Of a stretch of DNA of 64,000 nucleotides, positions 7,564 through 16,025 are shown in pieces. The notes under the pieces were generated by a model that searched no databases, was not told the origin of the DNA, and saw only the letters and a list, made by a program, of their open reading frames with translations. Numbering within the stretch: position 1 is the first letter of the stretch; each line of letters opens with the position of its first letter. This stretch comes from an uncultured Clostridia bacterium (lineage in GTDB: Bacteria > Bacillota > Clostridia > Christensenellales > Borkfalkiaceae), in assembly GCA_934271255.1 (NCBI GenBank), contig CAKQQS010000002.1, positions 185,055 to 249,054 on the forward strand. The letters are read 5' to 3'. A program made the translations under genes and the position numbers.

Positions 7564-8508
7564 TTATTGCGAAATAGGTCTGTTCATTATATCTTTTGCG
7601 TAATCTTCTTCGACAAACTTGGACTTAACCAAAATATCTTTGTCCGCCATAAGACCTTCGATAAGCGTATACGTTCTTCTCAAAGCGCGATCCGACCTGA
7701 CTCTCATCATCATCGGTACTTCTTCATACGCTTTCTTATCGCCTGCGTCTTTCTGGAAGTAAATGTTTGTAGGATATTTTTTCGGATCGAGCGCAAGATA
7801 TACTCTTATCGTCTTACCGACGATATTGATCTTTGCAACCAAGTTTCTTCCGCAACGGAAACTTTCGCATTTCTTTGAAATCCTTGCGGTAATTTTTCTG
7901 TATTGCAAGAACTTGTTCTTGATCGAAGAATAATATTCTCTGTTTTCTTCCGTTGTTTCTTGCATTTTTAAAACGAACGGTTTAGACGGTTTTCTGTTTA
8001 AAGACGCGGCGAATTCGTCAACGCCTTCGACGTTATCGTCAAAATCATCTTCTTCATCGTCGTCATCGGCGGGAACGACGGCGGGTTCGTCTTCAACGAC
8101 TTCTTCCGTCTCTTCCGCTGCTTCTTCAACTTCTTCGGGCTCGTCTTCTACGACTTCCGCAGGAGCTTCTTCTACCGGCGCTTGTTCTTCGACAACTTCT
8201 TCCGTTACTTCTTCCTTAGGCTCTTCTGCGACTTCTTCCTTTACGGGTTCTTCGACGGGCTCGTCAGCCGCATTTTGAGCGGGTTGAGCGACGACGGTTA
8301 CCGCAACTAACGTTTGCGGAACAACGTTTGGCGCTGCGGGCTGTTCGACGGGTTCGTTTTTCTCTTCCAAAGCGCGCTTAGCCAGTTTATTCGTTCTTGC
8401 GACGATTACCAAAACGGTAACGAAAATAGCAATAACGAAAAGCGCTACGCCGATAAGGACGTAAGGCATGTAGTTTGTCAATGTCTCGTTTGCTGGTGCT
8501 AAAATCAT
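7564..8508 (-). CDS. Membrane-anchored protein with acidic linker and conserved basic C-terminal domain
   Basis: 314 residues. One transmembrane helix (about residues 14-37) is followed by a basic stop, a Pro/Val/Glu-rich, very acidic linker (about 50-170, many EEP, EEV and DDDEE runs), and a globular C-terminal domain of about 140 residues with FRCGRNLVAKINIVGKT, VYLALDPKKYP and MMRVRSDRALR. I have the impression that such a domain recurs in other Clostridia proteins but cannot name a function. A consensus promoter and GGAAGGAG give a well-expressed single-gene unit. A scaffold or envelope-organising role would be a guess. Confidence 0.65.
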   Translation of the reverse strand: MILAPANETLTNYMPYVLIGVALFVIAIFVTVLVIVARTNKLAKRALEEKNEPVEQPAAPNVVPQTLVAVTVVAQPAQNAADEPVEEPVKEEVAEEPKEEVTEEVVEEQAPVEEAPAEVVEDEPEEVEEAAEETEEVVEDEPAVVPADDDDEEDDFDDNVEGVDEFAASLNRKPSKPFVLKMQETTEENREYYSSIKNKFLQYRKITARISKKCESFRCGRNLVAKINIVGKTIRVYLALDPKKYPTNIYFQKDAGDKKAYEEVPMMMRVRSDRALRRTYTLIEGLMADKDILVKSKFVEEDYAKDIMNRPISQ

Positions 8509-8545
8509 GGTCAGAAACTCTCCTTCCCTTAGTTTATATGGTTAT

Positions 8546-8574
8546 ATTATACTACACCTATATGCTTATGTCAA
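8546..8574 (-). promoter_or_regulatory. Consensus promoter
   Basis: Minus strand: TTGACA (8569-8574), 17-base spacer, TATAAT (8546-8551), about 40 bases before the gene at 7564-8508. One of the best sigma-A promoters in the window. Confidence 0.88.
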
Positions 8575-8659
8575 TAAAGAAATTAAAAAATTATACCGAT
8601 TTTTTTCGATTTTTTATTATTTTAACCTAATAAGTCCGAGATGCATGCGATTATTCGCG

Positions 8660-9913
8660 TTATTTTCTATACGCAAGAACGTCTTTTTCGTACGCTTTAA
8701 CTTCATCGTACCAAGACGCGTCCCCTTTTACTCCGCATTCTTCACAGTACCTTGTCCAAACGTCGCCGAACGGTAAAGTCTTCATTTCTTCATTCATAAC
8801 CATAAGTTCGCTGAAATTAGCGGTGTCTTGAAGATTTTTAAGCATTGCCGACGGCAACAGCATCGCGGAAAGCAACGCTTTTTGCCAACTTCTTATACCG
8901 ACTGCCCATGCGCAAATACGGTTAATGCTTGCATCGAAATAATCGAGCGCCATATATACTCTGTCCAAAGCGTCGCATCTTACGATTTCTTTCGCAATTT
9001 CTTTCGTTTCGTCGTCCAAAAGAAGAACGTGGTCGCTGTCCCAACGAACGCCCCTTGTGATGTGAAGAGCGATTTCGGGGAAGAAACACAAAAGCGCGGG
9101 AATCTTATCGGAAACGACTTCGGTCGGATGATAATGTCCGTTGTCCATTAAGGGCAAGCACTTGTCTTTGTTCATAGCCGCAAGGCTCAACGTAAACTCC
9201 GCGCTACCGCAGGTGTACGACTCTACGCCTATGCCGAAAACTTTCGATTCGACGCAAGGTTTAACGAGTTTCGTATCGAACGGTTCGGAAAGGATTTGTT
9301 CGATAGAATCTTTATATCTCATTCTGGGGCCTAAACGGTCGGCAGGAATATCTTTAAAGCCGTCGCCCGTCCAGATATTCATTACGCACGGAACACCCGT
9401 TTCTTTGGCGAAATATTCGCTTATACGAATACAAGCCTTTCCGTGTTCTATCCAAAACTTTCTAACCGATTCGTCGGGACTAGAAAGCGATAAGCCGTTT
9501 TTAACCATCGGGTGAGAGAAGAAGGTCGGGTTAAAATCTATTCCCATACCCCTTTCTTTTGCAAAATCAACCCATTTTTTGAAATGTTTAGGCTCTAACT
9601 TGTCTCTGTCGACGAATTCGCCTTTTTCAAAAATGGCGTAACACGCGTGAACGTTGATTTTTTTCTTGCCGGGGCAAAGCGACATCGCTTTGTCCATATC
9701 CGACATAAGTTCTTCGGGCGTTCTTGCCTTTCCGGGATAGTTACCCGTCGTTTGTATACCGCCCGTCAAAGGTCCGTCGTGATCGAAACCCGTAACGTCG
9801 TCGCCTTGCCAACAATGTACCGAAACGGGAACGGTTTTCAATTTAGCGATAACGGCGTCCGTATCGATGCCGTAGCCCGCGTATATTTGTTTTGCAGATT
9901 CGTATCTATCCAT
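8660..9913 (-). CDS. rhaA: L-rhamnose isomerase
   Basis: Converts L-rhamnose to L-rhamnulose in the cytoplasm, a Mn2+-dependent TIM-barrel enzyme. 417 residues, the normal family length. Diagnostic segments are VSVHCWQGDDVTGF near the N-terminus, INVHACY, MNIWTGDGFKD, and the metal-binding region with LMDNGHYHPTE and WDSDHV. Start ATG 9911-9913 has AAGGAG eight bases upstream; the frame is open a further 22 codons into the promoter. No rhamnulose kinase, aldolase or transporter lies nearby, so it is an orphan of its pathway here. No clear terminator follows. Confidence 0.96.
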   Translation of the reverse strand: MDRYESAKQIYAGYGIDTDAVIAKLKTVPVSVHCWQGDDVTGFDHDGPLTGGIQTTGNYPGKARTPEELMSDMDKAMSLCPGKKKINVHACYAIFEKGEFVDRDKLEPKHFKKWVDFAKERGMGIDFNPTFFSHPMVKNGLSLSSPDESVRKFWIEHGKACIRISEYFAKETGVPCVMNIWTGDGFKDIPADRLGPRMRYKDSIEQILSEPFDTKLVKPCVESKVFGIGVESYTCGSAEFTLSLAAMNKDKCLPLMDNGHYHPTEVVSDKIPALLCFFPEIALHITRGVRWDSDHVLLLDDETKEIAKEIVRCDALDRVYMALDYFDASINRICAWAVGIRSWQKALLSAMLLPSAMLKNLQDTANFSELMVMNEEMKTLPFGDVWTRYCEECGVKGDASWYDEVKAYEKDVLAYRK

Positions 9914-9933
9914 AATATTCTCCTTTTTAGTGC

Positions 9934-9979
9934 AATAATACTGCGGTATTATTTTAGCATAAAATAATCGTAGTTGCAA
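9934..9979 (-). promoter_or_regulatory. rhaA promoter with palindromic operator candidate
   Basis: Minus strand: TTGCAA (9974-9979), 17-base spacer, TAAAAT (9951-9956). A perfect inverted repeat, AATAATAC-4-GTATTATT (9934-9953), begins in the -10 box and covers the likely start of transcription. This is a usual place for a repressor site; the regulator is not in the window. Confidence 0.6.
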
Positions 9980-9990
9980 GTGTTTTATCG

Positions 9991-10019
9991 AAAAAACGAC
10001 GACGGTTTTTCCGTCGTCG
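9991..10019 (-). terminator. Terminator of the xpt-nup operon
   Basis: 9-bp stem CGACGACGG/CCGTCGTCG (9997-10005 with 10011-10019), loop of five bases, T6 on the minus strand. It lies just after the last permease gene. Confidence 0.88.
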
Positions 10020-10026
10020 CGAATAT

Positions 10027-10983
10027 TTATCTGTCTTCTCTGAAATATGAAAGTCCTAACGCCGCAGGCGGTTGGTTTTCCTTACTGTCGAATACGCTCG
10101 TAATGATAAGAACGATTACAGTAACGACGTAAGGAGCAAGTTGTATAAGGTTCATCTGACTGGAAGAAATACCGTTTATTCTATAAGCCAGAATGTACAG
10201 CGCCCCGAAGATAACCGAGCCGAGAATACTCAAAGCGGGCTTCCACATAGTGAATATTACCAAAGCAATCGATATCCAACCGAGCGCTTCGATACCGTAT
10301 TCCCACGAACCGCTTAAATAATCCATAACGTAATACAAACCGCCTAACCCGGCAATCGCGCTGCCGACGAGAATCGCAACGTACTTGTACGCGGTAACAT
10401 TCAAGCCGACGGCGTCCGCCGTAGCGGGATTTTCGCCTACCGCTCTTAAATTAAGTCCCGTCTTCGTTCTCTTTAAGAAGATAGCAACGACTATGGCTAT
10501 TGCAATGGCAAGATAAACCAAAAAACCGTGCGACAAAAATATTTCTCCGAAAAAGCCTAAACTTTTTACGTTGAGAGATTTTTTGAATATGATTGACGCC
10601 TTCGCAAAATACGTTCTGTCGATTTTTCCTTCTATCAAAAATTGAGTTACGCCTACGCCGAACGTAGTTAAAGTAAGTCCCGTAACATTTTGGTTGGATT
10701 TAAGAGTAATCGTAAAAAACGCGTACACCAAACCGAGCAAACACGCGAATAAAATCGCAAAGACTATCGCCGATAAAAACAATACGAACGCTTGCGGATT
10801 ATCGTGATTGTTTCTCATATACAAAGATACTCCGAAACAACCGCCCGCCGCGCCGAAAGTCATTATTCCCGGTATACCGAGATTAAGATGTCCCGCTTTT
10901 TCAGTCAATATTTCGCCTACGCAACCGTAAAGGAAAGTCATACCGATACTTATCGCGCCTACTAAAATGCCGACAACGTCCAT
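10027..10983 (-). CDS. nupQ: Nucleoside ABC importer permease, NupQ type
   Basis: 318-residue membrane protein of the BPD_transp_2 family with about eight to ten hydrophobic segments. It has the N-terminal EKAGHLNLGIPGIM and the central RAVGENPATADAVGLN, both typical of BMP-linked nucleoside permeases such as YufQ/NupQ. It pairs with the upstream NupP-like permease, whose stop it overlaps by one base (TAATG). Last gene of the operon, followed by a terminator. Substrate (purine nucleosides) is inferred from the family and from xpt in the same operon. Confidence 0.9.
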   Translation of the reverse strand: MDVVGILVGAISIGMTFLYGCVGEILTEKAGHLNLGIPGIMTFGAAGGCFGVSLYMRNNHDNPQAFVLFLSAIVFAILFACLLGLVYAFFTITLKSNQNVTGLTLTTFGVGVTQFLIEGKIDRTYFAKASIIFKKSLNVKSLGFFGEIFLSHGFLVYLAIAIAIVVAIFLKRTKTGLNLRAVGENPATADAVGLNVTAYKYVAILVGSAIAGLGGLYYVMDYLSGSWEYGIEALGWISIALVIFTMWKPALSILGSVIFGALYILAYRINGISSSQMNLIQLAPYVVTVIVLIITSVFDSKENQPPAALGLSYFREDR

Positions 10984-12092
10984 TATTCTTTACCCCCTTT
11001 GTTCTTTTTGTTGCGTTTGATTTTATACGCTATAACGAATTCGCACGCTATGAGCATTAAGAACATAACACCCGTTATTATAGACGAGAAAGCGTCGGTG
11101 GTCAATCCGAACTGACTGTTGACTTGCGTAACCCCGCGCTTTAAGGCAATGATAAAGAGTGAGTAAACTATCATAATAAGCGGGTTGAACTGTCCCAGCC
11201 AAGCAACCATAACCGCAGTAAAGCCCCTACTTGCCGTCATGTCTTTATTAACCGTCGCATTGATACAACCGGACAAAATAAATCCCATAACTCCGCAAAC
11301 AATTCCCGTTAAAAACAACGTTCTAATAATAACTTTTTTAACGTTTATACCGACGTATCTGGCGGTGTTTTCACTTCCGCCGACTACGGATATTTCGTAA
11401 CCGTGTTTGGAAAAACGTAAATATATATACATAAACGCCGTCATAAACAAAACTAAAAGTATCGGTAACAAATGCGCGTTATACAGTTCGGGAACCTTCG
11501 CTTCAAAAATAGGATACAACGTACCCGAACCCGTTTTTACCCATAAAGAAATGAAATAAGTTACGAGTCCTTGCGCGATATAGTTCATCATCAACGTAAA
11601 CAACGTTTCGTTAGTTTTCCAAATCGCCTTGAAAATTGCGGGAAGAACAGCCCAAACGACGCTAGCCAGAATGCTTGCGACGAGCATTATGGGAATCAAA
11701 AGCCCCATAGGCACTTTTCCGTTTAAATAGAACATACAAGCGGTAGTCGCAAGACAACCTATTAAAACCTGACCGTCCGCACCGAGATTCCAGTATTTCA
11801 TTTTAAAAGCGGGAACGATTGCGATAGAAAAGCCCAGCAACAGCGCGGTATCTCTGAAAAGTATCCATATTCTTCTTTCCGTTCCTACGCACCCGTCAAA
11901 CATCGCCGAGAAAAACGCCAAAGGATTCGCGCCGAGCATTATTAAAGCAAGAAGCGCCGAGATAACGATACCGATAAGTATCGCGCCTACTCTTATAAGC
12001 CAAGCGTAAGCGGTCGGAAACGCGCTTCTTTTGGCAACGTGAAACAATGGCTCGCGCGCCTTTTTTATTACCGTCGTGTCAATATCAGCCAT
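10983..12092 (-). CDS. nupP: Nucleoside ABC importer permease, NupP type
   Basis: 369-residue inner-membrane permease. After a basic N-terminal tail, about nine to ten transmembrane segments follow; KMKYWNLGADGQVLIG and VVGGSENTARYVGIN are the conserved cytoplasmic motifs of this family (YufP/NupP). It forms the transmembrane heterodimer with NupQ. The ATG follows the stop of the ATPase gene directly. Confidence 0.9.
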   Translation of the reverse strand: MADIDTTVIKKAREPLFHVAKRSAFPTAYAWLIRVGAILIGIVISALLALIMLGANPLAFFSAMFDGCVGTERRIWILFRDTALLLGFSIAIVPAFKMKYWNLGADGQVLIGCLATTACMFYLNGKVPMGLLIPIMLVASILASVVWAVLPAIFKAIWKTNETLFTLMMNYIAQGLVTYFISLWVKTGSGTLYPIFEAKVPELYNAHLLPILLVLFMTAFMYIYLRFSKHGYEISVVGGSENTARYVGINVKKVIIRTLFLTGIVCGVMGFILSGCINATVNKDMTASRGFTAVMVAWLGQFNPLIMIVYSLFIIALKRGVTQVNSQFGLTTDAFSSIITGVMFLMLIACEFVIAYKIKRNKKNKGGKE

Positions 12093-13931
12093 TTACTCGT
12101 TCTCCTTGTTTTCATTAGTTATATCGACGTTTATCGTCATATTTGCATAAGTCTTTCCGTTGTCGTCCGTAATCGAAGTATAGGTAGGTTCTGCGTCACC
12201 TACTTTTGTTTTTACTATTACTTTCGCTATCTTAAACGAATCGCCGACGTAAAACTTTCCGTCGAAAGGCTCTATTTTTTCGCCTTGTACTTCATCGACT
12301 TCTTGCGCCGCTTTTTCAAGGTCTTTTTCGGTTTCAGCACGCTCGTATTCTTCCGCGTCGTACGATTTGTTTTCCGTCATCAATAACCCGACGTCGTTTT
12401 TATTAGTCGTTCTTCCGTCTACGATTCCAGTAACTTTGCCTGCGCCCATAACCAAAACTCTATCGCACAACGCAATCAAAACGTCCAAGTCTTCGCCGAC
12501 GAAAATTACCGCCGCGCCGTTTTCTTTTTGTTTCGTAAGCAAATTATAAATAACGTAGGACGAGTTGATGTCAAGTCCCCTTACGGGATACGCCGCCATT
12601 AAAACGGTAGGCGCGGACGCAATTTCACGACCGACCAGAACTTTTTGAACGTTACCGCCCGAAAGTTTGCTGACGGGCGTTTTCGCGCTCGGCGTTACGA
12701 CTTCCAACTCTTTTATGATATCGTCGGCAAGCGCTCTCGGTTTCTTTTTGTTAAGGAAAGGCGTTTTACCCTTTCTGTAAGAACGGAGCATCATGTTGTC
12801 GATAATGTCCATATTACCGACAAGCCCCATACCTAACCTGTCTTCGGGCACGAATGAAAGCCTTACGCCGAGTTCTCTGATTTGAAGAGGCGTTTTCGAC
12901 CTTAAATTGATAGGTTCGCCGTTCTTTTTGGGATCGTAATAAGTAATTTCGCCGCTTTCGAGTTTTTGGAGCCCCGCTATCGCTTCCAAAAGTTCTTTTT
13001 GTCCGCTTCCGGCTATTCCCGCTATGCCTAATATTTCACCCGATTTAGCATAGAAAGAAACGTCGTCGAGTTTCTTTACGCCGTCGTGATTCTTTAAAGT
13101 AAGTCCTTTAATTTCAAGACGTTTAACCGAGTTGACGGGTTCGGTCCTGTCGATGTTCAGTTCGACTTTTTGACCGACCATCATTTCGGTAAGTTCTTGC
13201 GGAGTCGTTTTTGCCGTTTCGACGGTTCCGACGTATTCGCCTTTACGGAGAACGGACACTCTGTCGGAAACAGCCATAACTTCGTTGAGTTTATGCGTGA
13301 TTATTATAATCGATTTGCCGTCTTCTTTCATTTTCTTTAAAACGGAAAACAATTTTTCCGTTTCTTGCGGAGTTAAGACGGCGGTAGGTTCGTCTAATAT
13401 TAAAATATTAGCCCCTCTATATAAAACTTTTACGATTTCGACCGTTTGCTTTTCGCTTACAGCGCAATCGTAAATCTTCTTTTTCGGATTTATGCTGAAA
13501 CCGTATTTATCGGCAATTTCTTTTACTTCGGCGTTTGCTTTTTTTAAACTGTAAACGCCTTTTTGTTTCATACCCAAAATAATATTTTGCGTTACCGTAA
13601 ACACGTCTACCAACTTGAAATGTTGGTGAATCATACCTATTTTATAACGGAAAGCGTCGTGCGGGGAACGAATTACCGCTTCTTTGCCGTCGACGAAAAT
13701 CTGACCGCCGTCGGGGAAATAAATACCCGATATCATGTTCATCAACGTTGTTTTACCGCTTCCGTTTTCGCCTAAAAGTGATAAAATCTCGCCTTTTTTT
13801 AAAGTGAGATTGACGTTTTTATTAGCAACTACGTCACCGAAACATTTAGTTACGTTTTTAAGTTCCAACGCATAAGTTTCTCTTTGCGTATCTTCGGTAA
13901 CCGCGCCGTTGTTTTGAAGTTCTTCGCTCAT
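12093..13931 (-). CDS. nupO: Nucleoside ABC importer double ATPase, NupO type, with C-terminal extension
   Basis: 612-residue ATPase with two fused nucleotide-binding domains. Domain 1 (about 20-255) has Walker A GENGSGKTT, a divergent signature AVSEKQTVEI and Walker B ILILDEPTA. Domain 2 (about 265-515) has GIAGIAGSGQKE, signature LSGGNVQK and the family's weak Walker B ending RGLD. After residue 515 an extra tail of about 95 residues follows: a Glu/Ala-rich helix, then a short beta-like segment ending in Asn/Glu-rich sequence. B. subtilis NupO is about 510 residues and lacks such a tail. AAAGGAG lies eight bases before the ATG. Confidence 0.92.
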   Translation of the reverse strand: MSEELQNNGAVTEDTQRETYALELKNVTKCFGDVVANKNVNLTLKKGEILSLLGENGSGKTTLMNMISGIYFPDGGQIFVDGKEAVIRSPHDAFRYKIGMIHQHFKLVDVFTVTQNIILGMKQKGVYSLKKANAEVKEIADKYGFSINPKKKIYDCAVSEKQTVEIVKVLYRGANILILDEPTAVLTPQETEKLFSVLKKMKEDGKSIIIITHKLNEVMAVSDRVSVLRKGEYVGTVETAKTTPQELTEMMVGQKVELNIDRTEPVNSVKRLEIKGLTLKNHDGVKKLDDVSFYAKSGEILGIAGIAGSGQKELLEAIAGLQKLESGEITYYDPKKNGEPINLRSKTPLQIRELGVRLSFVPEDRLGMGLVGNMDIIDNMMLRSYRKGKTPFLNKKKPRALADDIIKELEVVTPSAKTPVSKLSGGNVQKVLVGREIASAPTVLMAAYPVRGLDINSSYVIYNLLTKQKENGAAVIFVGEDLDVLIALCDRVLVMGAGKVTGIVDGRTTNKNDVGLLMTENKSYDAEEYERAETEKDLEKAAQEVDEVQGEKIEPFDGKFYVGDSFKIAKVIVKTKVGDAEPTYTSITDDNGKTYANMTINVDITNENKENE

Positions 13932-13956
13932 TAGGACTTCTCCTTTTGTTATCGTT

Positions 13957-13998
13957 AAAAAAGGGAATACGGCGGAGATAACAATCTCCGCCTATTCC
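13957..13998 (-). terminator. Hairpin between binding-protein and ATPase genes
   Basis: Stem of 6 + 9 bp with one bulged base (13964-13979 with 13984-13998) and loop of four, followed on the minus strand by CTTTTTT. It lies inside the operon, so it probably acts as a leaky terminator or mRNA stabiliser that keeps the binding protein in excess over the ATPase and permeases. Confidence 0.75.
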
Positions 13999-14019
13999 GT
14001 TAAAAGTTGTTTTTTTCTA

Positions 14020-15285
14020 TTAAGCAGCAGTTATAATCGTAATGCCGTCGATATCTTCAGCAAAATAAGGAGCGGAACGAAGTTCGGGATCGGATTCATC
14101 GATATACGTGATGCCGTTAGCGGTTTTTACAACGTTGGTTTCGGGTACAAACTTACCGTCATCGATAACGTCAGCGATATATTCGGTTAAATGTTTGCCG
14201 TTTACGGTAAACTTGGAAACGTCGAATACTTTAAGCGTGCCCGCAGTGATTTGAGATTTAACTGCTTCGATTTTTGCAGCGGTACCCTCTGCTACGTTGT
14301 TACCTAATTCGGATAATTCAACGGAACCGTCGGCAAAAGTGCCTACGTAGTTCGTCTTAATCGCCGTACCGTTTACAATAGCGTTAATCATGTGTTTAAA
14401 ATAAGGAGCCCAGTTGATTCTCGAAGAAACAAGGAACGTGTTGGGACAAGCGCCTTTGGTGCTTCCGTTATAAGCAACGTTGGGAACACCCGCAAGTTTG
14501 TTTGCAGCTTCGCAAGCAGAAGGAGCGCCCATAGAGTCCGCGTGTTGACTGATTATCGCAGCGCCCAACGAAATTAAGTTTTCAGCAGCGCTTTTTTCAG
14601 CCTTTTCTTCATACCAACTGTTTGTAAATTGAACTTTCATAACGACGTTGGGTACAACCGATCTGACGCCAAGGAACCAAGACGTATAACCCGATTTAAC
14701 TTCGGCATACGGCCAAGCGCCTACGTAACCAACGATATAGTTTTCACCGTCTTTTTTTGCGCTTACGGGAAGAGTGTTGTTTTCAATCATTTCTTTAAGT
14801 TTTAAACCCGCAACAACGCCGGCAAGGTATCTTCCTTCGTAAATAGCAGCAAAAGCGTTGTGGAAGTTGGAAAGCTTTTCGATTATTTCTTGGGTTCCTG
14901 TTGCATGACAGAATTCAACGTGAGGGAACTCCTTAGCAGCTTTAACTATATAAGGTTCGTGACCGAAACTATCCGCAAAAATTACTTGGCAACCTTGGTC
15001 CGCCAAATCAGTCGCAGCGTTATAGCATTCATTGTCTTCAGGGATTTGGGTTTTTATAATAAGTTGAGAATCCTTCATACCGAGATCTCTAACCGCTTCT
15101 TTCATAGCGCCGATAAAGTTCTTGTCATAAGTAGATTCTTCACCATGTAAACAAATAAGACCTACTTTAACGTTTTCAAGCGCAACAGGCTCTCTTTTGG
15201 CACCGGAAGTTTCTCCGCACGCAACGAAAGAAACGCAGGACAATGACATTAAAATGCCGAGTACAATTGCTAAAATCTTCTTCAT
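14020..15285 (-). CDS. nupN: BMP-family nucleoside-binding lipoprotein
   Basis: 421-residue substrate-binding lipoprotein of the BmpA/Med family, which captures purine nucleosides outside the membrane for the NupOPQ importer. The lipobox SFVAC ends at Cys23, after a basic-hydrophobic signal. Family motifs are present: the early KVGLICLHGEES, DLADQGCQVIFADSFGHE, and GYVGAWPYAEVKSGY. Strong AGGAGG ribosome site. Second gene of the operon, 38 bases after xpt and before the internal hairpin. Confidence 0.92.
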   Translation of the reverse strand: MKKILAIVLGILMSLSCVSFVACGETSGAKREPVALENVKVGLICLHGEESTYDKNFIGAMKEAVRDLGMKDSQLIIKTQIPEDNECYNAATDLADQGCQVIFADSFGHEPYIVKAAKEFPHVEFCHATGTQEIIEKLSNFHNAFAAIYEGRYLAGVVAGLKLKEMIENNTLPVSAKKDGENYIVGYVGAWPYAEVKSGYTSWFLGVRSVVPNVVMKVQFTNSWYEEKAEKSAAENLISLGAAIISQHADSMGAPSACEAANKLAGVPNVAYNGSTKGACPNTFLVSSRINWAPYFKHMINAIVNGTAIKTNYVGTFADGSVELSELGNNVAEGTAAKIEAVKSQITAGTLKVFDVSKFTVNGKHLTEYIADVIDDGKFVPETNVVKTANGITYIDESDPELRSAPYFAEDIDGITIITAA

Positions 15286-15324
15286 TAAAAAATACCTCCT
15301 ACCCTTACGGGTTTTTTAACTCGT

Positions 15325-15897
15325 TTATCTACGAAAGACGATTTTGTCGTCGTTCATACTTTCAATTTGCGCCAAAGATAACAAATCGATACCCTTTTTG
15401 CGCATTTTGTCGCCCGCGCCCTGAAAAGACTTTTCGATACCTATCGCAACACCGCAAAGTTCGGCGCCCGCCTGACCGATAATATCGATCAACGCGTTGC
15501 ACGCTTCGCCGTGAGCAAGAAAGTCGTCGATAATCAAAACTTTATCGTCTTTGCCGAGATACTCTTTGGAAACGACTATCGTATTGTTGTTTTGATGCGT
15601 ATACGAAAACGCGGTGGAAGAATATACGTCCGAAGACATATTGCTCGTTTTCGATTTCTTTGCGAAAACTACGTTACAATGAAAAAACTGCGCCGTAATA
15701 CAAGCCATACCGATCCCCGATGCTTCGATGGTCAGTATCTTGTTTACTCCGCAGCCTTTGAAATGCGTATATATTTCTTCGCCCATTTGACTAATTAAAG
15801 AAATGTCTAATTGTTGGTTCAAGAAAGAGCCCACCTTTAAAACGTTTCCTGGTAAAACCTTTCCTTTATTCATTATCATTTCTTCAAGAAGTTTCAT
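15325..15897 (-). CDS. xpt: Xanthine phosphoribosyltransferase
   Basis: Salvages xanthine to XMP with PRPP in the cytoplasm. 190 residues from ATG 15895-15897 with GGGTG as ribosome site; a TTG at 15909 is in frame but less likely. Motifs: GSFLNQQLD near the N-terminus, ILTIEASGIGMA and the PRPP-binding loop VLIIDDFLAHGEA. First gene of the operon with the nucleoside importer, which links import to salvage. Its leader has no purine aptamer but a terminator-like hairpin and a PurBox-like core in the promoter. Confidence 0.94.
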   Translation of the reverse strand: MKLLEEMIMNKGKVLPGNVLKVGSFLNQQLDISLISQMGEEIYTHFKGCGVNKILTIEASGIGMACITAQFFHCNVVFAKKSKTSNMSSDVYSSTAFSYTHQNNNTIVVSKEYLGKDDKVLIIDDFLAHGEACNALIDIIGQAGAELCGVAIGIEKSFQGAGDKMRKKGIDLLSLAQIESMNDDKIVFRR

Positions 15898-15908
15898 TCG
15901 TACACCCA

Positions 15909-15960
15909 AATAAAAAAATAATAATCAACCGATTGCAAACGTACCGCTTGCTCTCGATTA
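15909..15960 (-). terminator. Attenuator-like hairpin in xpt leader
   Basis: Imperfect hairpin: outer TAATC/GATTA (15956-15960 with 15922-15926) and inner 7-bp CGCTTGC/GCAAACG (15945-15951 with 15935-15941), then a T-run on the minus strand (about 15911-15919) just before the xpt ribosome site. It has the shape of a transcription attenuator, but no competing structure was found by eye. Confidence 0.5.
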
Positions 15961-15967
15961 CACCTGG

Positions 15968-15997
15968 ATTATAACCGAACCAAACTCTAAAAGTCAA
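15968..15997 (-). promoter_or_regulatory. xpt-nup promoter with PurBox-like core
   Basis: Minus strand: TTGACT (15992-15997), 18-base spacer, TATAAT (15968-15973). The spacer holds CCGAAC on the plus strand (15975-15980) within ATAACCGAACCAA, which resembles the PurR PurBox consensus AWWWCCGAACWWT. Only one good box is seen, whereas PurR usually needs two. Confidence 0.6.
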
Positions 15998-16025
15998 CGT
16001 TTAATTTTCATTTTCCGATAAAAAG

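Noticed and set aside
15898..16025. Guanine/purine riboswitch upstream of xpt
   Set aside because: The leader is too short and lacks the conserved three-way junction and loop sequences; only a simple terminator-like hairpin is present.
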